A stretch of DNA of 64,000 nt from Halodesulfovibrio sp. (lineage in GTDB: Bacteria > Desulfobacterota > Desulfovibrionia > Desulfovibrionales > Desulfovibrionaceae): assembly GCF_025210605.1 (NCBI RefSeq), contig NZ_JAOARI010000011.1:62001-126000 (forward strand). The letters are read 5' to 3'. A program made the translations under genes and the position numbers. A model generated the notes under the pieces. The model worked only from the letters and a program-made list of their open reading frames with translations. It was not told where the DNA came from and made no database searches. Below, piece by piece: positions 56,227 through 64,000 of the stretch. Position 1 is the first letter of the stretch. Each line of letters starts with the position of its first letter.

Positions 56227-56676
56227 ATGAAATTTCTTTCTATTTTTGGCATCACGAGCAAAAGCAGCAACTACACAACCACTACGCTGGACAAAGTGAT
56301 GGAAGTTGACACTTCCGACGGCGTTCTGTCGCCCTGCCCTGTTTCCCCCAATTGTGTTTGCAGTAAACTTCCACCTGATGACAGCCATTATGTAGAGCCA
56401 CTTGTTCCCACTGCAAGCACGCTGGCTATCTTTCCTTTGCTTGTCGACTACGTTCAACAACTTCCCGGTGCACAGCTGGAAGAAAAAGCCAGCCATTATG
56501 TCCGAGTAAGCATCCGCTCCATGCTTATGGGGTTAACATACGACCTTGAACTCTTTTTTGCCGGAAGCAAAATTCACGTACGTTCTGCATCACGCGCAGG
56601 CTGGTACGACTTTGGTGTCAATCGGCGAAGAGTTGAAAACATTCGTCGCTATATGGAAGATGAACTTGAAGGGTGA
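56227..56676 (+). CDS. DUF1499 family protein
   Basis: The 149-aa product shows the DUF1499 pattern: PCPVSPNCVCS, HYVRVSIRSMLMGLTYDLELFF, and the end RSASRAGWYDFGVNRRRVENIRR. The function of the family is not known; members are often envelope-associated. No clear signal peptide here. Two further genes follow on the same strand, a kinase-like protein after 34 nt and a universal stress protein, so the three may be cotranscribed. Confidence 0.85.
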   Translation: MKFLSIFGITSKSSNYTTTTLDKVMEVDTSDGVLSPCPVSPNCVCSKLPPDDSHYVEPLVPTASTLAIFPLLVDYVQQLPGAQLEEKASHYVRVSIRSMLMGLTYDLELFFAGSKIHVRSASRAGWYDFGVNRRRVENIRRYMEDELEG

Positions 56677-56710
56677 TCTATAACTATTTTTTACGCAAGT
56701 AGGACACGGC

Positions 56711-57706
56711 ATGGATAAAAGCGCCTTGGACATTCTCTCTCAGTATCTGCCTTCATTTCCTCGTAAGCATGCAGGAAAAATTATTACAGATACCACTGAA
56801 TTCATGTCTATTGATTATGGCGACGTCATGTTCCTTGATAACAAGCACTATCTAGTTACAAAAAATTTATCAGAACGAAGATTCGGACTGGAAGACCCGA
56901 AATACTGGGTCAAACGATGCAGGGAACTGGAAACAGGTAACCAGCAAATTATTAAACTAGAATTTTATGAAAAATTCGATGTCACCATCGGCTCCATTCA
57001 GTCCAGTTGCTATCGAAGCCCGCGCAAAGAATCGAGAATTTTACAGCTTATCAACAATGACATGCGATTTATGCAAGGGAGAACCGTATTAGATACAAAA
57101 GGGAATTGCGTCCGCATCCTCGATATCATCTACGGGACAGAGCTTGATGTGGTTCTCGACCGTCTTCAAATTTCGCACGAGGAATATTTTCATACAGTAT
57201 TTCCGGATTTTTTTGCCAAGTACATTGGAGCAGTAAAAGCCATAGAACATCTTCATACCAATCAAGAACAGCATGGGGATATTCGACGCGATCACCTTCT
57301 TGTTGAATCAGAAACAAAAAGCTGGCGCTGGATAGATTTCGACTACACCTTCGGCTTGCGGGAAAACCCGTATGCTCTCGATATCTTCGGTCTGGGCAGT
57401 ATATTACTGCTACTTGTAGGGCAACGTGAGATTACGGCTCAACAACTTGCCGCAGCAAACACTCAAACCACTACTTCCGGCAACATCGAAAAAGAAGATA
57501 TGGCGCTTGCTATGCCGTACCGCCTAGCAAATATCCAAAAAAAATACCCATATATCCCTGATGCATTAAACAATGTCTGCATGCATTTTTCAGCTAAAAA
57601 TAGTGTATTTTATTCATCAGTTACGGATTTTGTTACTGCACTGCTTACATGTTTTCACAAGCTCCCCGTATTTACGGCAGCCCGTGGGAGGTATCCTGAA
57701 GTATGA
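56711..57706 (+). CDS. Protein-kinase-fold protein
   Basis: The 331-aa product has protein-kinase landmarks: a possible helix-C Glu in RKESRILQL, a hinge-like ILDIIYGTELDVVLD, the catalytic loop QHGDIRRDHLL (HGD in place of HRD), and IDFDYTF in place of DFG, followed by an ALDIFGLG segment like the kinase helix F. The ATP-binding glycine loop is not obvious. It is an atypical kinase or pseudokinase; the target is unknown. The universal-stress gene overlaps its end by 4 nt (ATGA), so their translation is coupled. Confidence 0.65.
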   Translation: MDKSALDILSQYLPSFPRKHAGKIITDTTEFMSIDYGDVMFLDNKHYLVTKNLSERRFGLEDPKYWVKRCRELETGNQQIIKLEFYEKFDVTIGSIQSSCYRSPRKESRILQLINNDMRFMQGRTVLDTKGNCVRILDIIYGTELDVVLDRLQISHEEYFHTVFPDFFAKYIGAVKAIEHLHTNQEQHGDIRRDHLLVESETKSWRWIDFDYTFGLRENPYALDIFGLGSILLLLVGQREITAQQLAAANTQTTTSGNIEKEDMALAMPYRLANIQKKYPYIPDALNNVCMHFSAKNSVFYSSVTDFVTALLTCFHKLPVFTAARGRYPEV

Positions 57707-58203
57707 ACATCTACAATATTCTTGTGGCTTTTGATTCTTCCAAGCCTTCTTTTGAAGCTGTGGAATACACATCTAGAATGATTCGCTCCATTCCAGACGT
57801 GCTTGTGACACTGCTTTTTATTGAACGGCTTCCGGACAAAGACTTATTTGAAACAGATGCATCATGGCGCGCAGAATGTCTGGAGCTGACCACAGATTAC
57901 AAGCGTACACTGAATAAAGCTCGCGAACTGTTTGTTCGAAACGAAATTCACGAAGGGTCAGTTAATCAGGAATACATAATCAGTTGCAGTTCGCCGTTTG
58001 AAGACGCCAAAGTCTGCACAACAGGTGAATCCATCGCGCAGGATATTCTTGCAATACAAAAAGAAGGGAACCACGGAACCGTTGTTGTCGGTCATCGCGG
58101 CATAAGCAAAGAAGAAGAATTTCTTTTTGGAAGTGTCTCCTCAGATTTACTCCGCCAATTCTCTGGCTGCGCACTCTGGGTAGTAAACTCTTCAGAAAAT
58201 TAA
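57703..58203 (+). CDS. Universal stress protein (UspA family)
   Basis: The 166-aa product has the UspA fold: NILVAFDSSKPSFEAVEYT at the start and the ATP-binding signature VVGHRGISKEEEFLFGSVSSDLL (Gly-x2-Gly-x9-Gly-Ser type), ending CALWVV. It is somewhat longer than usual because of the central insert. ATP binding is likely. Start overlap with the kinase-like gene suggests they act together, for example with the Usp as phosphorylation target or regulator; that is inference. Confidence 0.9.
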   Translation: MNIYNILVAFDSSKPSFEAVEYTSRMIRSIPDVLVTLLFIERLPDKDLFETDASWRAECLELTTDYKRTLNKARELFVRNEIHEGSVNQEYIISCSSPFEDAKVCTTGESIAQDILAIQKEGNHGTVVVGHRGISKEEEFLFGSVSSDLLRQFSGCALWVVNSSEN

Positions 58204-58216
58204 TACCAATCTGTCT

Positions 58217-58255
58217 GACCCTGATGCATTTGAGCGTTCAAAACGCATCAGGGTC
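58217..58255. terminator. Hairpin between convergent usp and purT
   Basis: GACCCTGATGC (58217-58227) pairs with GCATCAGGGTC (58245-58255), an 11-bp stem without a T-run. It probably ends both genes weakly. Confidence 0.6.
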
Positions 58256-58308
58256 TATCCCTACCCGCCACATTGTACAACTGGTACGAATAGACCCCAG
58301 TCTAATTC

Positions 58309-59493
58309 TTATTCAAAAGATATTGTTACCGCAGAAGAAGCACGCTGCGCTTTCTCTTTTGCCTTTTCAATATCATCATCAAGTGCCAGCGCTACACCGA
58401 GACGACGACGCCCCTGCACCTCTGCTTTACCAAAAAGAAGCAGTTGAGTTTCCGGCTCACTCAATGCTGCATCCAAGCCAGAGAATGTAGCACCGATGCC
58501 GTTGCCTTCCGCCAGTACAACACTTGATGCAGCAGCGCCGCGCTGCACAATCTCTGGAATAGGAAGCCCCAGAATAGCGCGTGCATGAAGCGCAAATTCA
58601 CTCAAATTCTGAGAAATTACAGTCACAAGTCCGGTATCATGTGGGCGTGGTGAAACTTCACTGAAAATCACGTCATCACCTTTGATGAACAGCTCCACAC
58701 CAAAAATACCAAATCCACCTAACGCGTCGGTCACAGTGCGGGCGATATCCCGTGCACGTTCCAAAGCGATGGCGGACATAGGCTGCGGCTGCCACGACAT
58801 TCTGTAGTCTCCGTCCTCCTGATAGTGCCCTATCGGTTCGCAAAAACTTGTGCCGCCAACGTGGCGAGCTGTCAGCAATGTAATTTCATAATCAAATTCT
58901 ACAAACCCTTCGACAATAACTCGTCCGCCGCCAGTGCGACCGCCTTCCTGTGAGTATCTCCATGCGGATGCAATATCAGCTTCTGTTTTGACTGTGCTCT
59001 GCCCTTTTCCAGAAGAACTCATGACCGGCTTAACAACACACGGCATGCCCACAGCTTCTACAGCTGCACAGTATTCTTCTTCTGTATCAGCAAAACGGTA
59101 CGGAGATGTCGGTACGGAAAGCTCTTCAGCAGCGAGCCTGCGAATACCTTCACGGTTCATGGTAAGCCATGTTGCTTTCGCAGTAGGAACAACGGTTACG
59201 CCCTCTTTTTCAAGCTCAAGCAGCGTATCGGTTGCAATTGCTTCAATCTCAGGAACAATCAAGTCAGGCTGTTCTTTGTTCACTACATCCCGCAATGCGT
59301 CACCATCAAGCATATTGATAGTGTAAGAGCGATGAGCAATTTGCATGGCGGGTGCGTTCTCGTAACGATCAACGGCAATAACTTCTGCACCGAGGCGCAT
59401 TGCCTCAATAGCTACTTCTTTGCCAAGCTCACCCGAGCCGAGTAACAAAATTTTTGTTGCAGAATGCGTTAAAGGGGTTCCAAGAAATGCCAT
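58309..59493 (-). CDS. purT: Formate-dependent GAR transformylase PurT
   Basis: The 394-aa product is an ATP-grasp enzyme of the PurT type: [48 protein letters not shown], and [28 protein letters not shown]. It makes formyl-GAR from GAR, formate and ATP, bypassing formyl-tetrahydrofolate. Direct use of formate suits a sulfate reducer that produces and consumes formate. Full length. Confidence 0.96.
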   Translation of the reverse strand: MAFLGTPLTHSATKILLLGSGELGKEVAIEAMRLGAEVIAVDRYENAPAMQIAHRSYTINMLDGDALRDVVNKEQPDLIVPEIEAIATDTLLELEKEGVTVVPTAKATWLTMNREGIRRLAAEELSVPTSPYRFADTEEEYCAAVEAVGMPCVVKPVMSSSGKGQSTVKTEADIASAWRYSQEGGRTGGGRVIVEGFVEFDYEITLLTARHVGGTSFCEPIGHYQEDGDYRMSWQPQPMSAIALERARDIARTVTDALGGFGIFGVELFIKGDDVIFSEVSPRPHDTGLVTVISQNLSEFALHARAILGLPIPEIVQRGAAASSVVLAEGNGIGATFSGLDAALSEPETQLLLFGKAEVQGRRRLGVALALDDDIEKAKEKAQRASSAVTISFE

Positions 59494-59695
59494 GTCTTGC
59501 TCCTGTCATATGTTGGATCACTGTGACTGTGGTAAAAACGCACGATGCGCCTTTTCTGCGGGGATTTGTCATACTTTTCCCCCTGCTGCAAGGGGGTGTC
59601 TAAAGTTGTCTCATCACGTAATCGAATTGTATCACATAAAAAAAGGAATAATGATGCAGCAACGCATTCATTATTCCTTTTCCATTTATAACTGC

Positions 59696-61318
59696 TTAGA
59701 CAGCAAGTTCATTTTCTAGTTGCGGATACACAGAAACTCTATTCTTACCACCATGTTTTGAATTGTACATGGCAGCGTCAGCACATTTCATTAAATCGTC
59801 AGGCCCAGTAACAGCCTTATTCCATCCCGCAATGCCGATGCTTGACTTTATGTACACTTTGCTGCCGCATTCAAGCGTAACGGGTGTTTCAAACGCCTGT
59901 AAAATGCCGAAGGCTATTTCTGCCGCCTTGTCACGCTCAGCAAGTCCTTCGAGCAAAATGACATACTCATCACCGCCAATGCGAGCAACAGTATCCGTCA
60001 GCCGAACTTTTTTACGTAACACCGATGCAACATGTCGTAGCACAATGTTACCGGCTTCGTGGCCATACCTGTCATTCACGAATTTAAAATCATCTAAATC
60101 AATATACATTATGAAGAAACGGACATCACCCATTTCGGCTTTCTTACACGCTTGTTCAAGCTTGGAAAACAAGTGTGGTAAATTCGAAAGTCCCGTTAGC
60201 CAATCATGATGTGCTCGCACCTCCAACTCTTCCCTATGCTCTTGGCTTTGCTGTATGGAATGCATGGTAAACCACAATGTTATGGCTGTTATCAAAGATA
60301 ACACAACCCAAGTCCAGACACAGTTACGAAAAATAGAGTTTTCCATTGCAGCCAGCTTTTCATTACTCACATGCTGCATCACTATCCACTGATAGGGACT
60401 AACCTCTACATTCGCAGCCAACCGCTGGGTACTATCTGCATGAGAATTGACGGCAAAAGAGGGAGATACTGTTGTCCATGTAAACAAACCATCCCCGTTA
60501 CGAACCTGACCGGATGCCCCCTTTTCTGTCAATTTCCAGATAACGGGATATTTTTTAGCAAAGGTTTGTTCTTTCATTGAAGGATCATCGTTTACGAACA
60601 TGAATGCCCAGCATGCCTCTTTATTATCAGACGCAAGCCAATATCCTTCATCGTTAAGCAACATTGCATTACTCAATGAATCAGAAGCGATATCGCGAAA
60701 ATGCTCCAACATTTGGGAAGCATAAAAATTGAGAATGACAACTCCCAAGCGCTCACCATACGAGTTGATAACTGGAGTCCCGAACCGAATAACCGGCACA
60801 TGTGGCACTTCAATTTTCTGATTCTCAATATTTAAATCAAGTGGCGATACATAGACTTCGCCAGCGCGAAGCCGTAATGAGGATTGCACATAGGCACGAT
60901 GAATTTTGGACTGCAATTTATCATGCGGAACAACATGTAACTGTCCTTTATTTCTATTAATACGAACTATTTCAACGCCGTCAGCGTCAAGAAGCCGTAC
61001 TTGTCCGTACCCACGCTTATTCTTGGCAAACGTATACAAAATACGTTGCGAAAGGCTGTCGCTCAACAACCGGTTAGCCAATTCATATGAAATGACATCT
61101 GCTAAAATTTTAATATCGGCAAATGGCACATTGAAGTCTTCCATCAAACTGGATTTTCGTATGCTCACTGCCCTGTGTTGATCTACCCGCACCAACTGTT
61201 CTTTATGGGTCACTTTATCTTGGTATATTGCTGTCAAAAAAAGAAAAATCAAATAACAACATACCCCAAGTATCAGGAAAAACGGTTTAAGCAACCGAGC
61301 TTTCAACCTCCATCCCAT
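59696..61318 (-). CDS. Membrane diguanylate cyclase with periplasmic Cache-type sensor
   Basis: The 540-aa protein has membrane helices at about 10-31 and 327-350 that bracket a periplasmic region of about 290 residues with the look of a double Cache domain (GYGQVRLLDADGVEIVRINR; GERLGVVILNFYASQML). The cytoplasmic GGDEF domain has RIGGDEY at about 448-452 (Tyr in the last place, generally tolerated) and an upstream RLTD inhibitory site, so it should make c-di-GMP under product control. The ligand is unknown. Monocistronic. Confidence 0.9.
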   Translation of the reverse strand: MGWRLKARLLKPFFLILGVCCYLIFLFLTAIYQDKVTHKEQLVRVDQHRAVSIRKSSLMEDFNVPFADIKILADVISYELANRLLSDSLSQRILYTFAKNKRGYGQVRLLDADGVEIVRINRNKGQLHVVPHDKLQSKIHRAYVQSSLRLRAGEVYVSPLDLNIENQKIEVPHVPVIRFGTPVINSYGERLGVVILNFYASQMLEHFRDIASDSLSNAMLLNDEGYWLASDNKEACWAFMFVNDDPSMKEQTFAKKYPVIWKLTEKGASGQVRNGDGLFTWTTVSPSFAVNSHADSTQRLAANVEVSPYQWIVMQHVSNEKLAAMENSIFRNCVWTWVVLSLITAITLWFTMHSIQQSQEHREELEVRAHHDWLTGLSNLPHLFSKLEQACKKAEMGDVRFFIMYIDLDDFKFVNDRYGHEAGNIVLRHVASVLRKKVRLTDTVARIGGDEYVILLEGLAERDKAAEIAFGILQAFETPVTLECGSKVYIKSSIGIAGWNKAVTGPDDLMKCADAAMYNSKHGGKNRVSVYPQLENELAV

Positions 61319-61575
61319 ACTACCCCCGAAATAACGATAAAAATATCATCAGCCTACGCATACAATACCCCCGTAAAATGCGTAGAACACCTAAATGACA
61401 TAAACACCTGTAACTTTGTAGATTTTTAACACTGTTCCTTATTTGTAAAGTATTTTGATTAGATTACAGTACAGGTAAGCACAATTTGATAACAAAGTAA
61501 AATACAATGCAAAAAATACAAAAGAGCTGATTTGCAATGCAAACCAGCTCTTCCACTACTATTAAACATGCTCTT
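61319..61575. other. Short gene-free interval with minus-strand terminator
   Basis: No gene seen. AAGAGCTG-a-TTTGC pairs with GCAAA-c-CAGCTCTT (61522-61552). The A-run to its left makes it a terminator for the small minus-strand gene 61576-61854. Confidence 0.75.
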
Positions 61576-61854
61576 TTATAAAAACCAAAGTAAAAAATCG
61601 TTTTTAGAAAAATCTGCAACCAAAAAGAAGAGTGCAAAGAAAAGCTGCATAGCAATAACAAGGCAATATAAAACGACTTCTTCTGAACGTTTTATAGTTT
61701 CAATAAAATGAGATTCTCCATCAGCAATATCCCTTATTGCCCAGAACAAGAACATAACACCGACGCCCCACTGCCAATTCAAAATTATACAAATTAACGC
61801 AAACACCAGTGCACTTATTGTACGCCACCTCTTTGCAAACATGTTCTGCTCCAT
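61576..61854 (-). CDS. Small two- to three-helix membrane protein
   Basis: The 92-aa product has hydrophobic segments at about 13-40 and 58-80, separated by a polar stretch with RDIADGESHFIETIKRSEE. No family is recognised. It has a good AGGAAG ribosome-binding site and its own terminator, which support it as a real gene. Confidence 0.6.
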   Translation of the reverse strand: MEQNMFAKRWRTISALVFALICIILNWQWGVGVMFLFWAIRDIADGESHFIETIKRSEEVVLYCLVIAMQLFFALFFLVADFSKNDFLLWFL

Positions 61855-62038
61855 TTTCTTCCTGCCGACACCCGCAGGGCTATTGCACAGTTACAGATAA
61901 TGGAACCATAGTACCCTTCCACACAACTTTCCGGCAACAATATTTCCTATTTTTCCCTTACAGTAAGCATAGTTATACTGCAACTAATGCCACCAATCCT
62001 GCTTTGTGCCGCAACATTCCTTTTCTAAAGCAAACTTG

Positions 62039-62065
62039 TTGACAAGCCCTAACCTTATCGATAAT
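62039..62065 (+). promoter_or_regulatory. Promoter of the 57-aa winged-helix gene
   Basis: TTGACA (62039-62044) is followed after 15 nt by GATAAT (62060-62065); shifted readings give 16-17 nt to ATAATA or TAATAG. It lies 40 nt before the start codon. Confidence 0.6.
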
Positions 62066-62104
62066 AGGAATATATATTAATAAGAAAACACAGCAGGAGT
62101 TCTC

Positions 62105-62278
62105 ATGGAAGCTAAAGTTCTTGAAGCAATGAAAAATGCAGGCAAACCAGTCCGCCCAGGTGAAGTAGCAGAAGTATTAGGTGTTGATAGCAAAGAAGTA
62201 TCTAAAGCTATCAAAAAGCTTAAAGAAGCAGGCGAGATTCATTCTCCAAAACGCTGTTACTACGCGCCTACAGAATAA
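62105..62278 (+). CDS. 57-aa winged-helix protein
   Basis: The product reads as one compact winged helix: AKVLEAMKNAGKPVRPGEVAEVLG, VDSKEVSKAIKKLKEAGEI, then a wing HSPKRCYYAP. This resembles the bare MarR/ArsR-type DNA-binding fold with nothing added. AGGAG lies 5 nt before the ATG. It has its own promoter and a strong terminator, so it is a separate and probably well expressed gene despite its size. It could bind DNA as a dimer or act as an adaptor. Confidence 0.82.
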   Translation: MEAKVLEAMKNAGKPVRPGEVAEVLGVDSKEVSKAIKKLKEAGEIHSPKRCYYAPTE

Positions 62279-62350
62279 ATCACCGCTTATTGGTGCAACG
62301 GCAAACATCCTTCACCTCTGTTATCCATCTGCACGCAATAAAAGCAAAAA

Positions 62351-62386
62351 AACAGCCTGTATCTTGCTGATACAGGCTGTTTTTTA
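62351..62386 (+). terminator. Terminator of the winged-helix gene
   Basis: AACAGCCTGTATC (62351-62363) pairs perfectly with GATACAGGCTGTT (62369-62381), followed by T. Confidence 0.95.
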
Positions 62387-62397
62387 CATCTTATGTG

Positions 62398-63126
62398 CTA
62401 ATCTTCATCAAGTCGGCAATGGGAAGGTAAATCCACATCATACTCACGGATGAGCTTGGAATGTTCCCGTAAAATTGCATAGGTAGATGACTTTCGGAAT
62501 GAACTGTTGCGATTAGTTCTAAACAGCAGGTTCAAATCCCATATGGTGTCTACATCATTCCAGTCAGGCAGACGAATCAGCTCAAGGTCTGCTGCCATTA
62601 TCTTAGCAATCGTCGCTCTATACACATCACGGGTAGACCACGGGATGTCGTCAAAAACTTCTGGAATAAATGTATCTTTTCGGAAACCAATCAAATAGTA
62701 GCCGCCATCATAGGAAGGTCCTACGGCTGCGTCCTGCATATCGAGATCTAAAAATGCCTTCGTAATCAACTCAGGCGGGAAGTCTGGAATATCACTGCCA
62801 ACGATGATTACCCGCTGGAAGCCTTCGTCAAATGCAGACTGCATGGCATGCTTCATGCGCTCGCCAAGGTCTTCGCCTTGTTGCTCCCGATATGTATACT
62901 GAGAGCCGAGCCAGCTTTTAAACTCTTTTTCAGGATCATCCGTCCCGCACGGCGCATAGCAGATGCGGAGCTGCGACTCTACCTTTTCGAAACCTTTAAG
63001 CATATCCTGTACAAAATGACGGTACAATGAGGTAGCAACATCTTCACCAATAACTTTGGCAAGTCGTGTCTTTACATTGCCGAGACTCGGATACTTAATG
63101 AAAAAAAGAATACATGTGTCGGTCAT
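62398..63126 (-). CDS. DUF2064/TIGR04282-type glycosyltransferase
   Basis: The 242-aa product fits the TIGR04282 (DUF2064) family of GT-A-like enzymes: IKYPSLGNVKTRLAK at the start, GEDLGERM, IIVGSDIPDFPPELI and GPSYDGGYYLIGF. The family is placed in arsenosugar-type biosynthesis. It begins 5 nt after the stop of its partner at 63132-63860, which belongs to the companion family. Start at 63126 is preferred; the longer frame runs into the partner gene. Confidence 0.85.
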   Translation of the reverse strand: MTDTCILFFIKYPSLGNVKTRLAKVIGEDVATSLYRHFVQDMLKGFEKVESQLRICYAPCGTDDPEKEFKSWLGSQYTYREQQGEDLGERMKHAMQSAFDEGFQRVIIVGSDIPDFPPELITKAFLDLDMQDAAVGPSYDGGYYLIGFRKDTFIPEVFDDIPWSTRDVYRATIAKIMAADLELIRLPDWNDVDTIWDLNLLFRTNRNSSFRKSSTYAILREHSKLIREYDVDLPSHCRLDED

Positions 63127-63131
63127 TAAAG

Positions 63132-63860
63132 CTACCCCTTCATGGCGCGATACCAATGCGAAAGTGTTTGAGCAGAAACGCCTGCCCCGTATAATAAACG
63201 CAACAGCACGTTGCGTAACGTACACCTATACATACCTTCCGTCTCCCATCTGCGTGCAGATGTAGAAACCGGAGCATCTATTATTGCTAGAGACTCGCCA
63301 CGCTGGCGAATCCGGCGCATTATTTCCACGTCTTCCATAAGTGGAACTGGTGCATATCCTGAAAGCTCTTCAAAATATGTCCGTAAAAAGAACTGAGCCT
63401 GATCGCCGTACGGTGTACGTGTCAGTCTGTTCCGCCAGTTTCCCAATGCGCTTACAAGATATAGAAACCAGTTGTCACTGGCAATGGACAGGCTAAATGC
63501 CCCTGCCTTTGCACCACTGCTGGTATTACCAGCCATATGCAACGCTTGATACATATAGTCAAATGCGCCGACAGGAAGCACCGTATCTGCATGTAAAAAT
63601 AGCAAAACATCGCCTTTAGCACGGGCAGCACCGGCGTTCATTTGAACGGCACGCCCTTGGGGGGCAGCAACGCAGATAACATTATCGTACTCCACTGCTG
63701 CTATCGTACTTGCTGTAGGATCACCATCTGCCACAATAATTTCAACAGACAGTAAAGACTCCGCCTCTGCCGCACGCTCAAAAACATGCGCTATACGTTC
63801 ATTAATGCCAGCAGATTCATACCATACTGGTATAATTACACTTACAGAATACGATTCCAT
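63132..63860 (-). CDS. TIGR04283-type family 2 glycosyltransferase
   Basis: The 242-aa product has a GT2 nucleotide-sugar fold: SVSVIIPVWYESAGINE, IIVADGDPTAS, GRAVQMNAGAARAKGDVLLFLHADTVLP with the HADT metal site, and GDQAQFFLR. This is the TIGR04283 pattern, usually paired with TIGR04282 as here. The pair is described as arsenosugar biosynthesis glycosyltransferases; no arsM-like gene is in the window, so the actual sugar acceptor is open. Confidence 0.85.
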   Translation of the reverse strand: MESYSVSVIIPVWYESAGINERIAHVFERAAEAESLLSVEIIVADGDPTASTIAAVEYDNVICVAAPQGRAVQMNAGAARAKGDVLLFLHADTVLPVGAFDYMYQALHMAGNTSSGAKAGAFSLSIASDNWFLYLVSALGNWRNRLTRTPYGDQAQFFLRTYFEELSGYAPVPLMEDVEIMRRIRQRGESLAIIDAPVSTSARRWETEGMYRCTLRNVLLRLLYGAGVSAQTLSHWYRAMKG

Positions 63861-63898
63861 ATCCCCTCAAAAACAATACATGTATAAACATACTACAT

Positions 63899-63925
63899 GC
63901 ACGGCACTGTGCCCGCAAGCCGTGC
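63899..63925. terminator. Hairpin near the right edge
   Basis: GCACGGC (63899-63905) pairs with GCCGTGC (63919-63925). It has no clear T-run. Nothing else is seen up to 64000. Confidence 0.4.
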
Positions 63926-64000
63926 TTTGCAATACTACTAGATGAAGGCGCTATTTTTTATTCTGCTTGTATGCATGCGTTGCCAATCGACCAAGCTCTT

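Noticed and set aside
1..64000. CRISPR arrays, insertion sequences, rRNA genes, sigma-54 promoters
   Set aside because: I looked for short regular repeats, transposase-like proteins, rRNA segments and TGGCAC-N5-TTGC motifs by eye and found none that could be supported.

Overview
The window looks like a chromosomal segment of a moderate-GC marine member of the Desulfovibrionaceae (Halodesulfovibrio-like). This rests on protein character: a Desulfovibrio-type outer-membrane homotrimeric porin, a chemoreceptor with a C-terminal bacteriohemerythrin domain (DcrH style), a GrpE with a CPxC element, an FmdB zinc-ribbon protein beside hemC, and the paired arsenosugar-type glycosyltransferases. The species is inferred, not proven. 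No IS element, CRISPR array, rRNA or integrase was seen. Most of the window is core genome with short accessory patches.

Layout: 0.3-4.5 kb holds an HD-domain protein, rplM-rpsI, a shikimate-kinase-like protein, a YkgJ-type Cys-cluster protein and a MucR/Ros-type regulator. 4.9-9.2 kb (minus strand) holds nadK, a degenerate DUF89-like protein and gatB. 9.5-12.8 kb holds gmhA, an FmdB protein, hemC and rsgA. 12.9-18.8 kb holds comM and two chemoreceptors. 19-25 kb holds lepB, lepA, a His/Met-rich periplasmic protein and a SpoIIE-type phosphatase. 25-27.3 kb is an overlapping three-gene unit (internally duplicated protein, PqqD-like protein, glycosyltransferase-like protein) beside an orphan phage tail-collar gene. 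28.7-40 kb holds cobQ, asmA, grpE, dnaK, an LpoA-like lipoprotein and gatC-gatA. A probable 6S RNA and mnmA follow, then a CII-like regulator, uvrC, the porin, hisD, purC and fabI.

The most striking region is 49.05-50.4 kb. Directly after fabI is a perfect ribosome-binding site and a tiny membrane-protein gene whose reading frame runs through an in-frame TGA to a later TAG. About 190 bp further on lies a second tiny membrane-protein gene with the same design. Both have, 13-16 nt after the TGA, a 7-bp hairpin with the identical loop AGGCT, matching the geometry of a bacterial SECIS element. I read these as two tandem small selenoproteins that a standard annotation would miss or truncate. They are followed by three identical tRNA-Ser(GGA) genes surrounding the 4.5S SRP RNA gene.

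The rest holds a TetR regulator, a polytopic membrane protein, a polar amino-acid ABC transporter with a double-length permease, a DUF1499/kinase-like/universal-stress-protein unit, purT, a diguanylate cyclase, two short genes (one a 57-aa winged-helix protein) and the glycosyltransferase pair. Functional links in the window: GatB (4.9 kb) joins GatCA (38-40 kb) in the tRNA amidotransferase; GrpE and DnaK act together; the ABC ATPase, binding protein and fused permease form one importer. Strong hairpin-plus-U-run terminators separate most units.
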